Notes: generated by a model not told the origin, from the letters alone. DNA of 64,000 nucleotides from Brevibacillus choshinensis (GCF_016811915.1 NZ_CP069127.1:746001-810000), one strand, 5' to 3'. Counted from the first letter of the stretch, positions 1 through 8,230 are shown. Translations and numbers: made by a program.

Positions 1-620
1 GTTTTTTGATGGAGAGGGAACAAGGTTGGGAAGAAGGTCAGCTCACGGAAAAACGGAGTAGGAGACTTCAAGTCGAATTCGACCGTGTAGTCGTCCAGCG
101 CTTTTACACCTACGTCCTCGGCTTTGCCTTTGCCCGTGTTGAATTCTTCTCCGCCTTTGATGTAGTAGAGCTGGTAGGCGTATTCGGAAGCCGTTTTCGG
201 ATCCAGATTGCGTCTGATCGCATAGACGAAATCATTCGCGGTCACAGGGTCGCCGTTGTTCCACTTGGCTTCCTTGCGAATCTTGAAGGTGAATTTCGTG
301 TAATCCTCGTTGTTGGTGAAGCTCTCCGCTGTGGCGTTGGTCAGTTGACCATTCAGGTCGTAGTTGGTCAGACCTTCGAACGCAGCGTAGATCATGTCAA
401 ACGAGTCTGCGTCGACAGCGATCCCAGGGTCCATGGAAGGCGGCTCGCTGTTAATGCTCCAGTGCAACACCATCGGTTCTGTCTTTGTAGCCTCAGTCGG
501 TGCTGCTGGAGTCTGTGCAGATGAATCGGGTGTGGTCGGCTGAGATGTGTTGGAACAGCCTGCTAGAACCCCACCAAATAACAGGGTTAGACAGGTTGCC
601 AGTGCAAGGCCCTTTTTCAT
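1..620 (-). CDS. Oligopeptide ABC transporter substrate-binding lipoprotein (partial, 3' end outside window)
   Basis: N-terminal 206 residues of an SBP family 5 (OppA/DppA-like) peptide-binding protein that would sit on the outer face of the membrane and hand peptides to an ABC permease. Reading the minus strand gives a signal peptide ending in the lipobox LAGC (lipidated Cys22), a Ser/Thr/Pro/Ala-rich linker, then family hallmarks such as SEPPSMDP and FKIRKEAKWNNGDPVTANDF. The ATG at 620-618 is preceded by AAGGGGG with good spacing. The gene runs off the left edge, so its C-terminus and any partner permease genes are not visible. Which peptide it binds cannot be told. Confidence 0.9.
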   Translation of the reverse strand, partial: MKKGLALATCLTLLFGGVLAGCSNTSQPTTPDSSAQTPAAPTEATKTEPMVLHWSINSEPPSMDPGIAVDADSFDMIYAAFEGLTNYDLNGQLTNATAESFTNNEDYTKFTFKIRKEAKWNNGDPVTANDFVYAIRRNLDPKTASEYAYQLYYIKGGEEFNTGKGKAEDVGVKALDDYTVEFDLKSPTPFFRELTFFPTLFPLHQK

Positions 621-831
621 AGTGATCCCCCTTGAAGAAAATGAAAGCATGTATTCAGAATATTTCTTTCTCTTTTTAAAGGCAATTCAAAACTTATCTT
701 TATCGGCAAAAATATTCGTGATCCTGTTCGTTTTTCCTAGTGTTCATGCTACCCCATTACGTGGAGGCATCCTTGTCTGATATAGTAGGAGTTACATATC
801 TCAAATTCATGATCAGGAGCTAATCGGAACT

Positions 832-2136
832 ATGTACAAAATAGGTGTGGTGGGCCCGCCCCCTTCAGTAGAGCGGATTTTGGCAGTCGCCAATGAGTTT
901 GAACACGGCATCGAATTTGTCCCGATCACCTATGAGGATGCGAAGGTCGTGAGCAGCATTGTCTCGGAGCGTAATTGGGAATTCAATGGATGGTTCTTTT
1001 CGGGGCCGATCCCGTTCACCATTGCCAAAAACGCACTGAGTCAGGACGCGAACATCGTGTATTGTCCGCCAACCGGATCGAATCTGTATCGCTGCTTCAT
1101 TCAGATGTCGATTGAGCATGATGAGGTCGTCAAGCGCGTGTCCGTCGACATGATCGAATCAGAAGGGATGTATCTGCAAGAATCGTTGTATGAGCTCGAC
1201 ATTCCCGAAGAGGACATGCATGTTTTGACGTACGACGAGAATTACGACGCGGAGAAAATCATCCAATTTCATCTCGACCTGTGGAAGGAAGGGAAGACGC
1301 AAGGGGCCTTTACGACGCTCTTTGCTGTAGAGCGTGCGCTGCAAAAGGAAGGCATACCCGTCTACCGGGTACTGATGACGAAAATGGAAATCCGGCAAGC
1401 CATGAAAATCGTGATTGAAAAAGCGAAAAGTTCGTATTTCAAAGATACTCAGATCGGCGTAGAAATCATCGAGCTGGAGCAGATGGACAAGATCGCGGAA
1501 CGGGCAAAAACGAGATTTCACCTGCAGCATTTGGAGCTGAAAATCAGACAGATCCTGCTGCTTTTGTGCGAAAAGCTGGATGGCTCGCTCTTGGCCAACG
1601 GCAACGGCCGCTATCAGATTTTCAGTACACGCGGCGCGATCCAACGGGAGATCGAGATGCTCCGGAACACGGTTCAGCAGCTATCGCTGGAAGCGGATGT
1701 CCCAGTTGCAGTCGGCGTAGGGTTTGGGGAAACAGCCTTCTCGGCGGAAAACAATGCCCGTAAGGCGATCCAGCATGCGAAGGAAAGGCCCGAATTCGGG
1801 ATTGTCATCGTTCAGGATGATGGCGTCATCATCGAATCGGTGGGGGAAACGGAGCAGCTGTCGTACTCGTACCGTTCCAGCGACAGAGAGCTGCTGGACA
1901 AGCTGAACAAGGCCAATGTCAGCGTCAAAACCTATCACAAGATCGAAGCGCTGATACAGCGAATGGGCTGGAGCACGTTTACCACGACGGACATCGCATC
2001 TTATTTGTCCATGACGGTACGCAATGCTCAGCGGATCATGGGAAGCCTCTGCGAATTCGGTCTGGCTGAATTAAAAGGTGAGGAACAGCAAGCGGTGCGA
2101 GGCAGACCGAAGAAAATGTATACGTTGAAAAAGTGA
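832..2136 (+). CDS. Transcriptional regulator with GGDEF/GTP-cyclohydrolase-III-like middle domain and C-terminal winged helix
   Basis: 434-residue protein, probably the regulator of the abgT/amidohydrolase genes that follow on the same strand. The N-terminal third (1-120) is a sensor-like region I do not recognise firmly. Residues about 290-330 read VPVAVGVGFGETAFSAENNA, resembling the nucleotide-cyclase-like fold of archaeal GTP cyclohydrolase III and divergent GGDEF domains. The last 60 residues look like a winged helix (TTTDIASYLSMTVRNAQRIM, then a basic RGRPKK tail). ATG at 832 has CAGGAGC about 14 nt upstream. The domain assignment and the regulatory target are inference from motif and position. 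A terminator follows directly. Confidence 0.6.
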   Translation: MYKIGVVGPPPSVERILAVANEFEHGIEFVPITYEDAKVVSSIVSERNWEFNGWFFSGPIPFTIAKNALSQDANIVYCPPTGSNLYRCFIQMSIEHDEVVKRVSVDMIESEGMYLQESLYELDIPEEDMHVLTYDENYDAEKIIQFHLDLWKEGKTQGAFTTLFAVERALQKEGIPVYRVLMTKMEIRQAMKIVIEKAKSSYFKDTQIGVEIIELEQMDKIAERAKTRFHLQHLELKIRQILLLLCEKLDGSLLANGNGRYQIFSTRGAIQREIEMLRNTVQQLSLEADVPVAVGVGFGETAFSAENNARKAIQHAKERPEFGIVIVQDDGVIIESVGETEQLSYSYRSSDRELLDKLNKANVSVKTYHKIEALIQRMGWSTFTTTDIASYLSMTVRNAQRIMGSLCEFGLAELKGEEQQAVRGRPKKMYTLKK

Positions 2137-2140
2137 GGAA

Positions 2141-2168
2141 ACACTCGAATCTATCGGGTGTTTTTTTG
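2141..2168 (+). terminator. Intrinsic terminator of the regulator gene
   Basis: ACACTCGA and TCGGGTGT form an 8-bp stem (one G-T pair) around a 5-nt loop, followed by a run of seven T. It starts four bases after the stop codon of the upstream regulator. Confidence 0.75.
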
Positions 2169-2180
2169 TGTGTATATCAA

Positions 2181-2285
2181 CAAAGCCGAAGCGGAATGGA
2201 AAAAGAGAAACACGGTCTTAAGCGTCCACCCCTGAGATTCAACTTGAAACGGCTACTTTGGACGCGGTTTCGCTTTTTCCTCTTC
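2181..2285 (+). repeat. Hairpin repeat, partial copy (inner hairpin only)
   Basis: Related to the elements at 7210-7440 and 51961-52855. It keeps the left block (GCGGAATGGAAAAA), the core arm GCGTCCA at 2222-2228 and its complement TGGACGC at 2259-2265, plus the covarying flank GAAAC/GTTTC. The outer arms seen in other copies (GGAAAAAGGAG/CTCCTTTTTCC) are missing, so this is a truncated or diverged copy. It lies between the regulator terminator and the abgT promoter. No protein-coding signal. Confidence 0.7.
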
Positions 2286-2371
2286 CCCCACAATAGCTGG
2301 ATTATCGCGTTTTTCTCAAATGAAAATCTACGTGGAAGCTTTTGTATTTTGCAAGAAATCAAACAATTGTA

Positions 2372-2400
2372 TTGAAAAAAATTAACGCACGCTATATAAT
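2372..2400 (+). promoter_or_regulatory. Sigma-A promoter for the abgT operon
   Basis: TTGAAA at 2372-2377, 17-nt spacer, TATAAT at 2395-2400. A near-consensus housekeeping promoter about 200 nt ahead of the abgT start, which leaves a long 5' leader. Confidence 0.75.
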
Positions 2401-2487
2401 TCAATTAAACGAAATTGTCTCTTTATATTCGTATATTGAGAAATCAGCCAGACAACACGAAAGGAGAACTTGCTTACAGCTTTTATC

Positions 2488-2553
2488 TGAAGCGAAATTG
2501 AAAGGGCTTTCATTTGTTGCTTCAAAAGACTGATCACTCACTCAGCAGTGAGT
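2488..2553 (+). promoter_or_regulatory. Two hairpins in the abgT leader (possible operator or RNA regulatory element)
   Basis: A nested inverted repeat at 2488-2523 has outer arms TGAAGC/GCTTCA and inner arms TGAAAG/CTTTCA separated only by GG. The inner part also resembles a cre box with one central mismatch. A second 7-bp palindrome, ACTCACT-CAGC-AGTGAGT, lies at 2536-2553. No T run follows, so these are not plain terminators. They could be DNA operators for the upstream regulator or an RNA control element. Function is inference. Confidence 0.45.
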
Positions 2554-2598
2554 TGCAAGAAAAAGAAATTTAGAAAACGGCCCGAGGGGGATTGCTCT

Positions 2599-4137
2599 AT
2601 GAGTGCACAACCAGCAAAAATCAACCAACATGAGCAACATTCAGATGGAGTCGGCCTTTTGAAATGGGTCGAGCGGATCGGGAACAAGCTGCCAAATCCG
2701 TTCATGCTGTTCCTTTATCTGATTGCAATATTGATGGTCGTAACAGCGCTGCTGTCCTTTTTTCATGTAACAGCGATTGACCCGATCAAGAATGAACAGG
2801 TAGCTGTCAAAAACTTGCTGAGCCAAGAAGGGCTGCAATGGCTGCTGCCCAACATCATCAAAAACTTCTCAGGATTTTTACCGCTTGGCTCCATTTTGAC
2901 CTTGATGCTCGGGGTAGGGCTTGCTGAGAAAGTCGGGCTTCTGGAAGCGGTTATTCGCAAAATGTCGCTCCGCGTAAGCGCTAGGTATGCGAGCTATTTG
3001 GTAGCATTCATCGCGTTTTTCAGCCACGTTTCCTCTGATGCTGCTTTCGTTATCATGCCTCCACTCGGAGCATTGATTTTCCTTGCTGTAGGTCGTAACC
3101 CGATAGCGGGTCTGCTGGCCGCGATCGCTGGTGTCGGTTCTGGTTTTTCTGCGAACATCCTGATTGTGACCACCGACGTGCTGCTCTCCGGTATCAGCTC
3201 GGAGATTTCCAAGGCCGTTGATCCGAATGTAACCGTAAGCGTTTTGGACAACTGGTTCTTCATGTCCGCTTCCGTCATCTTGCTGTCTGCGGCCATCGGT
3301 TTTATCACAGACAAGTTTGTCGAACCGAAGCTGGGTGTCTACAAAGGGGAGAAACGCAGCAAGCTGGAAGATTTGTCTGACATTCAAAAGAAAGGCCTGC
3401 GTGCAGCAGGGATCGCCGCGCTGGTGTTCATCGCTGTACTCGCAGCATTGGTTCTGCCTGCAAACGGTATCCTGCGCGATCCAAAACAAGGCACCATCGT
3501 TCCTTCTCCATTCATTTCAGGCATCGTGCCAGTCATCTTGCTGTTCTTCTTCACAGTAGCGATCACATACGGTATTCGAGTAGGCATGATCAAAAAGCAA
3601 AACGACATTCCTGCTTTGCTGACCGACCCGATCAAAGGAATGGCTGGATTCATCGTCATGGTGTTCCCGCTGTCTCAATTCGTGGCGATGTTTAACTGGA
3701 GCAACATGGGTAGCTTCCTCGCCCTGTCCATTACAGACGTGCTGGAAAAAATGAACATGACTGGAGCACCGGTCTTTATCGGCTTGATGTTCCTGTCCGC
3801 GTTCCTCTGCATGTTCATCGCCAGCGGTTCGGCGATTTGGTCTCTCTTGGCGCCGGTGTTCGTTCCGATGTTCATGGCTTTGGGATTCCACCCTGCATTT
3901 GCGCAAATTGCATTCCGGGTAGCCGACTCTTCCGTGATTCCGTTCGCGATCGTGTCGCCGTTCATCCCGCTGTTCCTGGGCTTCTTGCAGGAATACAAAA
4001 AAGATGCCAAGCTGGGAACCTACTATTCCTTGATTCTGCCTTACCCGATCGCCATCTTCATTCTTTGGACACTGATGCTGGTCGTCTGGTATTTCGTAGG
4101 CTTGCCAATCGGTCCTGGGGTCTATCCGCATCTCTAA
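2599..4137 (+). CDS. abgT: AbgT-family transporter (p-aminobenzoyl-glutamate type)
   Basis: 512-residue polytopic membrane protein of the AbgT/MtrF family, close to the usual 508-510 residues. Family features include the N-terminal segment VERIGNKLPNPFMLFLYLI, the SSDAAFVIMPPLGALIF block and a C-terminal SPFIPLFLGFLQEYKKDAKLGTYYSLILPYPI segment. In E. coli AbgT imports p-aminobenzoyl-glutamate, a folate breakdown product; some relatives export sulfonamides. The ATG at 2599 is chosen over an in-frame GTG at 2548 because GAGGGGG sits 8 nt upstream and the GTG lies inside a leader hairpin. Two M20 amidohydrolase genes follow in the same direction, as expected for an abgABT-type unit. Confidence 0.9.
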   Translation: MSAQPAKINQHEQHSDGVGLLKWVERIGNKLPNPFMLFLYLIAILMVVTALLSFFHVTAIDPIKNEQVAVKNLLSQEGLQWLLPNIIKNFSGFLPLGSILTLMLGVGLAEKVGLLEAVIRKMSLRVSARYASYLVAFIAFFSHVSSDAAFVIMPPLGALIFLAVGRNPIAGLLAAIAGVGSGFSANILIVTTDVLLSGISSEISKAVDPNVTVSVLDNWFFMSASVILLSAAIGFITDKFVEPKLGVYKGEKRSKLEDLSDIQKKGLRAAGIAALVFIAVLAALVLPANGILRDPKQGTIVPSPFISGIVPVILLFFFTVAITYGIRVGMIKKQNDIPALLTDPIKGMAGFIVMVFPLSQFVAMFNWSNMGSFLALSITDVLEKMNMTGAPVFIGLMFLSAFLCMFIASGSAIWSLLAPVFVPMFMALGFHPAFAQIAFRVADSSVIPFAIVSPFIPLFLGFLQEYKKDAKLGTYYSLILPYPIAIFILWTLMLVVWYFVGLPIGPGVYPHL

Positions 4138-4176
4138 TGGCGTGAGTGCCCCAGAGTTAACAGGAGGTATTGAGTA

Positions 4177-5436
4177 ATGTTGGATCTGGTTTCATTACGA
4201 AGAGATTTTCACATGCATCCGGAAGTTGGTTTCACGGAATTTCGTACAGCTTCGAAAGTGGTAGAAATTCTGACTTCCCTGGGCTATGACGTGATTTATG
4301 GACAAGACGCGCTGGACGGGCCTTCTCGCAGAGGCCTTCCGGCGCAGGGAGTGTTAGAAGAAGCTTACGAACGGGCATTGCGTGATGGCGCGAACCCTGC
4401 CATTGTGGAAAAAATGCGCGGCGGCTACACGGCTGTGATCGGTGTGAAAAAAGGGAAAACGGATGGACCTACCGTTGCTTTCCGCTTCGATATGGATGCT
4501 TTGCCCGTACTGGAAAGCACAGATGGGGATCATTTCCCAGAGGCAAACGGCTTCCGTTCCCGCTATGAAGGGAACATGCACGCTTGTGCCCACGACGGTC
4601 ATACCACCCTTGGTCTGGGGCTGGCGGAAAAGCTGGCAAACGGTGATTTTGCCGGTACGCTCAAATTGATCTTCCAACCTGCTGAAGAAGGTGTGCGCGG
4701 CGCTTACTCGATCGTGCAAAAAGGGCTCCTGGACGATGTCGACTACCTTTTCTGCCAGCACTTGGGAGTCAATGTACCATTGGGTGAAATTCACGGCGGC
4801 TCGCACGGATTGCTCGCCACCACCAAAATGCTCGCACATTTCCACGGTGTGTCTTCCCACGCCGGAGCATCGCCGGAGCATGGGAAAAACGCCTTGCTGG
4901 GTGCAGCTACTGCTTTGCTCAACATTCATGCGATTACGCGTTTTAGCACAGCAGCGACCCGCATCAACGTAGGGGTGCTGGAAGGCGGAACTGCAGCGAA
5001 CATCATCCCGGCTTATGCCAAAATGATCGTGGAGACCCGCTCCGAGACAGAAGAGGTCAATGCGGAGGTAGAAAAACGGGTACGAAACATCATTGCGAGC
5101 AGTGCAGCGATGCACGAGCTGGACTATGCGATTGAGGTCATCGGGGCGGCCATCCCAATCAACTACGATGAAGATATGGCAGACTTGGCTTTGGAAGAAG
5201 CGAGACACGTCGAAGGGTTCCACTCCTTTAAAAAGGGCGAATATAACGCGATGGGCAGCGAGGATGCCAGCTTCATGATCAAGCGCGTACAGGAGCGCGG
5301 CGGCAAGGGAACGTACATGTCGATTGGTACGGATATCCCGGCACCTCACCACCATCCGAAGTTCGATATTCAGGAAGAAATTCTTCCGCGCAGTGTCGAA
5401 CTGCTCACTCGCATTGCAAAACGGCTTCTTACTTAA
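4177..5436 (+). CDS. abgA: M20 metallo-amidohydrolase, AbgA-like subunit
   Basis: 419-residue zinc-dependent M20D peptidase/amidohydrolase. Visible motifs are the family opening RRDFHMHPEVGF, FRFDMDALP (101-109), the metal-binding GNMHACAHDGH (131-141) and FQPAEEG. The extra segment between residues 42 and 80 is typical of p-aminobenzoyl-glutamate hydrolase subunit A rather than of hippurate hydrolases. AGGAGG lies 9 nt before the ATG. It sits 39 nt after abgT and 61 nt before a B-type subunit gene, so the pair probably cleaves imported p-aminobenzoyl-glutamate or another N-acyl amino acid. Substrate is inferred from context. Confidence 0.85.
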   Translation: MLDLVSLRRDFHMHPEVGFTEFRTASKVVEILTSLGYDVIYGQDALDGPSRRGLPAQGVLEEAYERALRDGANPAIVEKMRGGYTAVIGVKKGKTDGPTVAFRFDMDALPVLESTDGDHFPEANGFRSRYEGNMHACAHDGHTTLGLGLAEKLANGDFAGTLKLIFQPAEEGVRGAYSIVQKGLLDDVDYLFCQHLGVNVPLGEIHGGSHGLLATTKMLAHFHGVSSHAGASPEHGKNALLGAATALLNIHAITRFSTAATRINVGVLEGGTAANIIPAYAKMIVETRSETEEVNAEVEKRVRNIIASSAAMHELDYAIEVIGAAIPINYDEDMADLALEEARHVEGFHSFKKGEYNAMGSEDASFMIKRVQERGGKGTYMSIGTDIPAPHHHPKFDIQEEILPRSVELLTRIAKRLLT

Positions 5437-5497
5437 GAAACCCTTCTATTAGTCGCACTCGCCTACCCTTACAGCAAAATAGAGAGGATGTTTCTAC

Positions 5498-6901
5498 ATG
5501 CATACACAACGGATTGCAGACATGATCGAAAGCAAAAGAGAGTCGTTTATCAAAGTAGCTGACCGCATCTGGGAATTTGCGGAGACGCGTTTTGAAGAGT
5601 ACCAGTCGGCTGAGCTGCTCGCGAACACCCTGGAGAGCGAAGGGTTTACCGTAGAGAGAGGTGTCGGCGGGATCAAGACGGCTTTTGTCGGAAGCTTCGG
5701 AAGTGGCAGCCCGGTTGTGGCGATCTTGGGAGAATTTGATGCCCTGTCCGGCATGAGCCAGAAAAAAGGACAGGCAAAACAAGAAGCGTTGGTGCCGGGA
5801 GCGAACGGACACGGCTGCGGGCACAATCTGCTCGGGACCGCTTCCCTGGCAGCAGCGGTAGCGGTCAAGCAATACATGGAGGAAAACAACCTGCCAGGTA
5901 CCGTTCGCTACTATGGATGCCCGGGTGAAGAGGGCGGCTCCGGCAAGACCTTCATGGCGCGTGCAGGGCTGTTCGATGACGTGGATTTTGCCCTTTGCTG
6001 GCATCCGATGGGCTACAACAGCATCATGGCGATGAACTCGCTGGCGAACTATCAGGTGTACTTCAAGTTCAGCGGGAAAAGCTCCCACGCAGCTGCAAGC
6101 CCGCATCTCGGACGAAGCGCACTGGACGCGGTCGAGCTGATGAACGTCGGCGTGAACTACCTGCGTGAGCACATCATCCCGGAAGCACGTGTGCACTATG
6201 CGATCACGAATTCTGGCGGACTTTCCCCGAATGTAGTGCAGCCGTACGCGGAAGTGCTCTATCTGGTGCGAGCACCGATCGTGGCTCAAGTGCAGGAGAT
6301 CTACGAGCGTGTCTGCAAAATCGCCAAAGGCGCTGCGCTCATGACAGAGACCGAAGTGGAAATCGTGTTTGACAAAGCCTGCTCCAACCTCATTCAAAAC
6401 AAGACACTGGAACAGGTCATGTATCGCAACTTCCAGGAGCTCGGGGTGCCGGTGCACGATGAAGAAGAGCTGCAGCTGGCCAAAGCCGTTCGTGCGACTT
6501 TGACTGAACAGGAGCTCCGTACATCCGAAGTGCAGACGCCAGGAGGCCCTGACGCGGACATGGTGACATGGCTGAATGAGTATACGGGAGAGCTGCGACC
6601 GCTGAACGGTTCTACAGACGTCGGGGATGTAAGCTGGATTACACCGACGGCGCAATGCACGACCGCTTGCTTTATCAACGGCTCGACACTGCATTCCTGG
6701 CAATGGGTAACGCTGGGCGCGACATCCATGGCTCATAAAGGAATGCTGCACGCTGGGAAAGTCATGGCATCTACGGCAGTGGACATGCTGAAAAACCCAG
6801 AGATGATCGACAAAGCCAAAGCGGAGCTGAAAGAGCGTCTCGGCAACTCTACCTATGTGAATCCAATCCCTGAAGGCGTCATGCCATCTGTTAAGAAGTA
6901 A
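5498..6901 (+). CDS. abgB: M20 metallo-amidohydrolase, AbgB-like subunit
   Basis: 467-residue M20D-family protein matching p-aminobenzoyl-glutamate hydrolase subunit B in length (E. coli AbgB about 480). Motifs: VAILGEFDAL (75-83), the metal-site GANGHGCGHNLLG (101-113) and PGEEGGSGK. Conserved late segments include TDVGDVSW and PGGPDADM. AGAGGA lies about 11 nt before the ATG. It is the last gene of the abgT-abgA-abgB unit, closed by a strong terminator. A heterodimer with the preceding gene product is the expected arrangement. Confidence 0.85.
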   Translation: MHTQRIADMIESKRESFIKVADRIWEFAETRFEEYQSAELLANTLESEGFTVERGVGGIKTAFVGSFGSGSPVVAILGEFDALSGMSQKKGQAKQEALVPGANGHGCGHNLLGTASLAAAVAVKQYMEENNLPGTVRYYGCPGEEGGSGKTFMARAGLFDDVDFALCWHPMGYNSIMAMNSLANYQVYFKFSGKSSHAAASPHLGRSALDAVELMNVGVNYLREHIIPEARVHYAITNSGGLSPNVVQPYAEVLYLVRAPIVAQVQEIYERVCKIAKGAALMTETEVEIVFDKACSNLIQNKTLEQVMYRNFQELGVPVHDEEELQLAKAVRATLTEQELRTSEVQTPGGPDADMVTWLNEYTGELRPLNGSTDVGDVSWITPTAQCTTACFINGSTLHSWQWVTLGATSMAHKGMLHAGKVMASTAVDMLKNPEMIDKAKAELKERLGNSTYVNPIPEGVMPSVKK

Positions 6902-6937
6902 GCAGTCCTGGAAAACACGAAATAGCAAGTTCTTCCC

Positions 6938-6980
6938 AAGCCGACGGTTCTTACATGACAAGAATCGTCGGCTTTTTCTT
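6938..6980 (+). terminator. Intrinsic terminator of the abg operon
   Basis: AAGCCGACGGTTCTT and AAGAATCGTCGGCTT form a 15-bp stem with one G-T pair around a 7-nt loop, followed by a T-rich run. Confidence 0.9.
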
Positions 6981-7003
6981 TATCAACCTAGTAGATGGTG
7001 GTG

Positions 7004-7204
7004 GGAGAAGCAGGTTTCCGATCTGCGCTCCGGCCTACACCCTACGATGAGGATAAGACTGTCCGCTCCACAACGATTCACGGGGAAGCGGTAAAGCAGT
7101 AGCCGGTTCCCAGCGAATACAGGGGTACCGCTTCTGAATCCCGTGAATTCGTTGTTCCGCTAGGTTGGGTTCCGGAGTCGCTCCGCCTGGAAACCTGCTT
7201 CTCC
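7004..7204. repeat. 201-bp imperfect palindromic element
   Basis: The ends are a perfect 16-bp inverted repeat, GGAGAAGCAGGTTTCC at 7004-7019 and GGAAACCTGCTTCTCC at 7189-7204. Further in, CTCCGG/CCGGAG and a longer pair (CAACGATTCACGGGG at 7071-7085 with CCCGTGAATTCGTTG at 7140-7154; AAGCGGTA with TACCGCTT) continue the pairing. The whole element could fold into one long hairpin. It contains no convincing reading frame and abuts the hairpin repeat at 7210. It could be a MITE-like insertion or a structured RNA; I do not recognise it. Confidence 0.7.
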
Positions 7205-7209
7205 TGCGA

Positions 7210-7440
7210 GCTGTTGTGGTTTCTAGCTACAGGAGAAATAAGCGCAAGCTCTTAGGAACACCGACCGAAGCGCAATGGAATAAACGAAACACGCCTTTAA
7301 GCGTCCACCTCTGAGGAGCTCCCTGAGACGGCTGCTTTGGACGCGGTTTCGTTTTTTACAGGGAGCTGGACAGGGATGACCCCAGCGGGTGTTCCTGCAA
7401 AGCTGGAGTGTTTTCTCCTTTTTCCTCCCCACCACTACAG
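7210..7440. repeat. Hairpin repeat, full-length single copy
   Basis: Nested complementary arms from outside in: CTGTTGTGGT with ACCACTACAG (one mismatch), AGGAGAAA with TTTTCTCCT, GGAACAC with GTGTTCC, AAACGAAAC with GTTTCGTTT and GCGTCCA with TGGACGC. The same architecture with different but still complementary sequence occurs in the array at 51961-52855 (for example GCGGAACC/GGTTCCGC), so the pairing, not the sequence, is conserved. No coding signal. Confidence 0.75.
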
Positions 7441-7557
7441 TCTGGCCGAGTATAGGTTTAAGTAAGATTTACACACCTTCCACGAGACATCCATTCAGAC
7501 TTAACACGCCTCTGCTAGAGTAAGGGTATAGCCGCAATCGGAAGGAGGCGTGGGAGA

Positions 7558-8061
7558 ATGGACATACGAATTGAACTGGCAAAAAGGGACGATTTCTCCG
7601 AGATGATTCAGCTGGCAGATTTGACGCTGCCGGATCGCATGAATCTGCACGAATTGAAGAAGTACATCGAGCTGTTTCCCGAACTGATCTTCAAGGCAAC
7701 CCATGAAGGCAAGTTAATCGGCTTTGGGTGTGCGGGAATCGACATGTATCAGACGACGGGCTGGCTCTTGTTCAGCAATGTGCACCAGGAGTATCAGGGC
7801 AAAGGGATCGGCAAAAAGCTGGTTGAAGCACGTCTGCAGGCTCTGCGTCAACACACCACCCTCCAGCGTGTTCTCGTCACCGTCAGCGAAACCAATATCA
7901 AATCCATCCGGGCGTTAGAAGCATTCGGCTTTACGCTCGCGAAAAAGGAAGAGGACTACTATGGGACAGGCAAGCAGCGCAACATCATGGAGCTGCCTAT
8001 GCTGACCATACCAAACCTAGCGGACAAAGAAGCAGGAGTGGCGATGAACCCTCTCTTGTAA
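7558..8061 (+). CDS. GNAT-family N-acetyltransferase
   Basis: 167-residue single-domain GNAT protein expected to transfer an acetyl group from acetyl-CoA to an unknown amine. The acetyl-CoA loop reads VHQEYQGKGIGKKLVEA (Q/R-x-x-G-x-G/A signature), followed by the beta-strand segment VSETNIKSIRALEAFGF typical of the fold. AAGGAGG lies 9 nt before the ATG. It is monocistronic, between the palindromic elements and its own terminator. Substrate cannot be deduced. Confidence 0.85.
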   Translation: MDIRIELAKRDDFSEMIQLADLTLPDRMNLHELKKYIELFPELIFKATHEGKLIGFGCAGIDMYQTTGWLLFSNVHQEYQGKGIGKKLVEARLQALRQHTTLQRVLVTVSETNIKSIRALEAFGFTLAKKEEDYYGTGKQRNIMELPMLTIPNLADKEAGVAMNPLL

Positions 8062-8087
8062 AGAAAGCTTGCATCTGAGTAGAAAAA

Positions 8088-8134
8088 GACCGATGTCTCC
8101 CGCGTAGATGGCAGGGGCATCGGCTTGTTTTTGC
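8088..8134 (+). terminator. Intrinsic terminator after the GNAT gene
   Basis: CCGATG (8090-8095) pairs with CATCGG (8118-8123), with further short pairing inside the loop, and is followed by TTGTTTTT. Confidence 0.65.
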
Positions 8135-8187
8135 AGAGTCGAGGAAGAGAGAGAAAAGTAAAAAAATTAAAAATTTAAGGATTGAAT

Positions 8188-8201
8188 TGAAAGCGCTCTC
8201 C
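8188..8201 (+). promoter_or_regulatory. cre-like site upstream of the dhaKL cluster
   Basis: TGAAAGCGCTCTCC matches the catabolite-responsive element consensus except for one position, suggesting CcpA repression. It lies at the left edge of the 465-bp gene-free control region ahead of dhaK. Confidence 0.5.
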
Positions 8202-8218
8202 ATTTATACTGAGGACAT

Positions 8219-8230
8219 TGAAACGTTTCA
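8219..8230. promoter_or_regulatory. LacI-family operator 1
   Basis: Perfect 12-bp palindrome TGAAACGTTTCA. The same sequence occurs at 8306 and 8466, and a near copy sits in front of the lacI-type regulator gene at 11309, so these are probably its binding sites. Confidence 0.75.

Noticed and set aside
547..780. 77-codon plus-strand frame in the region upstream of the regulator
   Set aside because: It overlaps the start of the minus-strand lipoprotein gene, has no ribosome site and no recognisable features; the region is better read as a divergent promoter area.
2548..2598. Upstream GTG start for abgT, adding 17 residues
   Set aside because: The GTG lies within the ACTCACT/AGTGAGT hairpin without a ribosome site, while ATG 2599 has GAGGGGG at good spacing.
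5429..6961. 510-codon open frame on the minus strand opposite abgB
   Set aside because: It is the complement of a well-supported M20 gene, has a His/Arg/Cys-rich translation without any family motif and no ribosome site.
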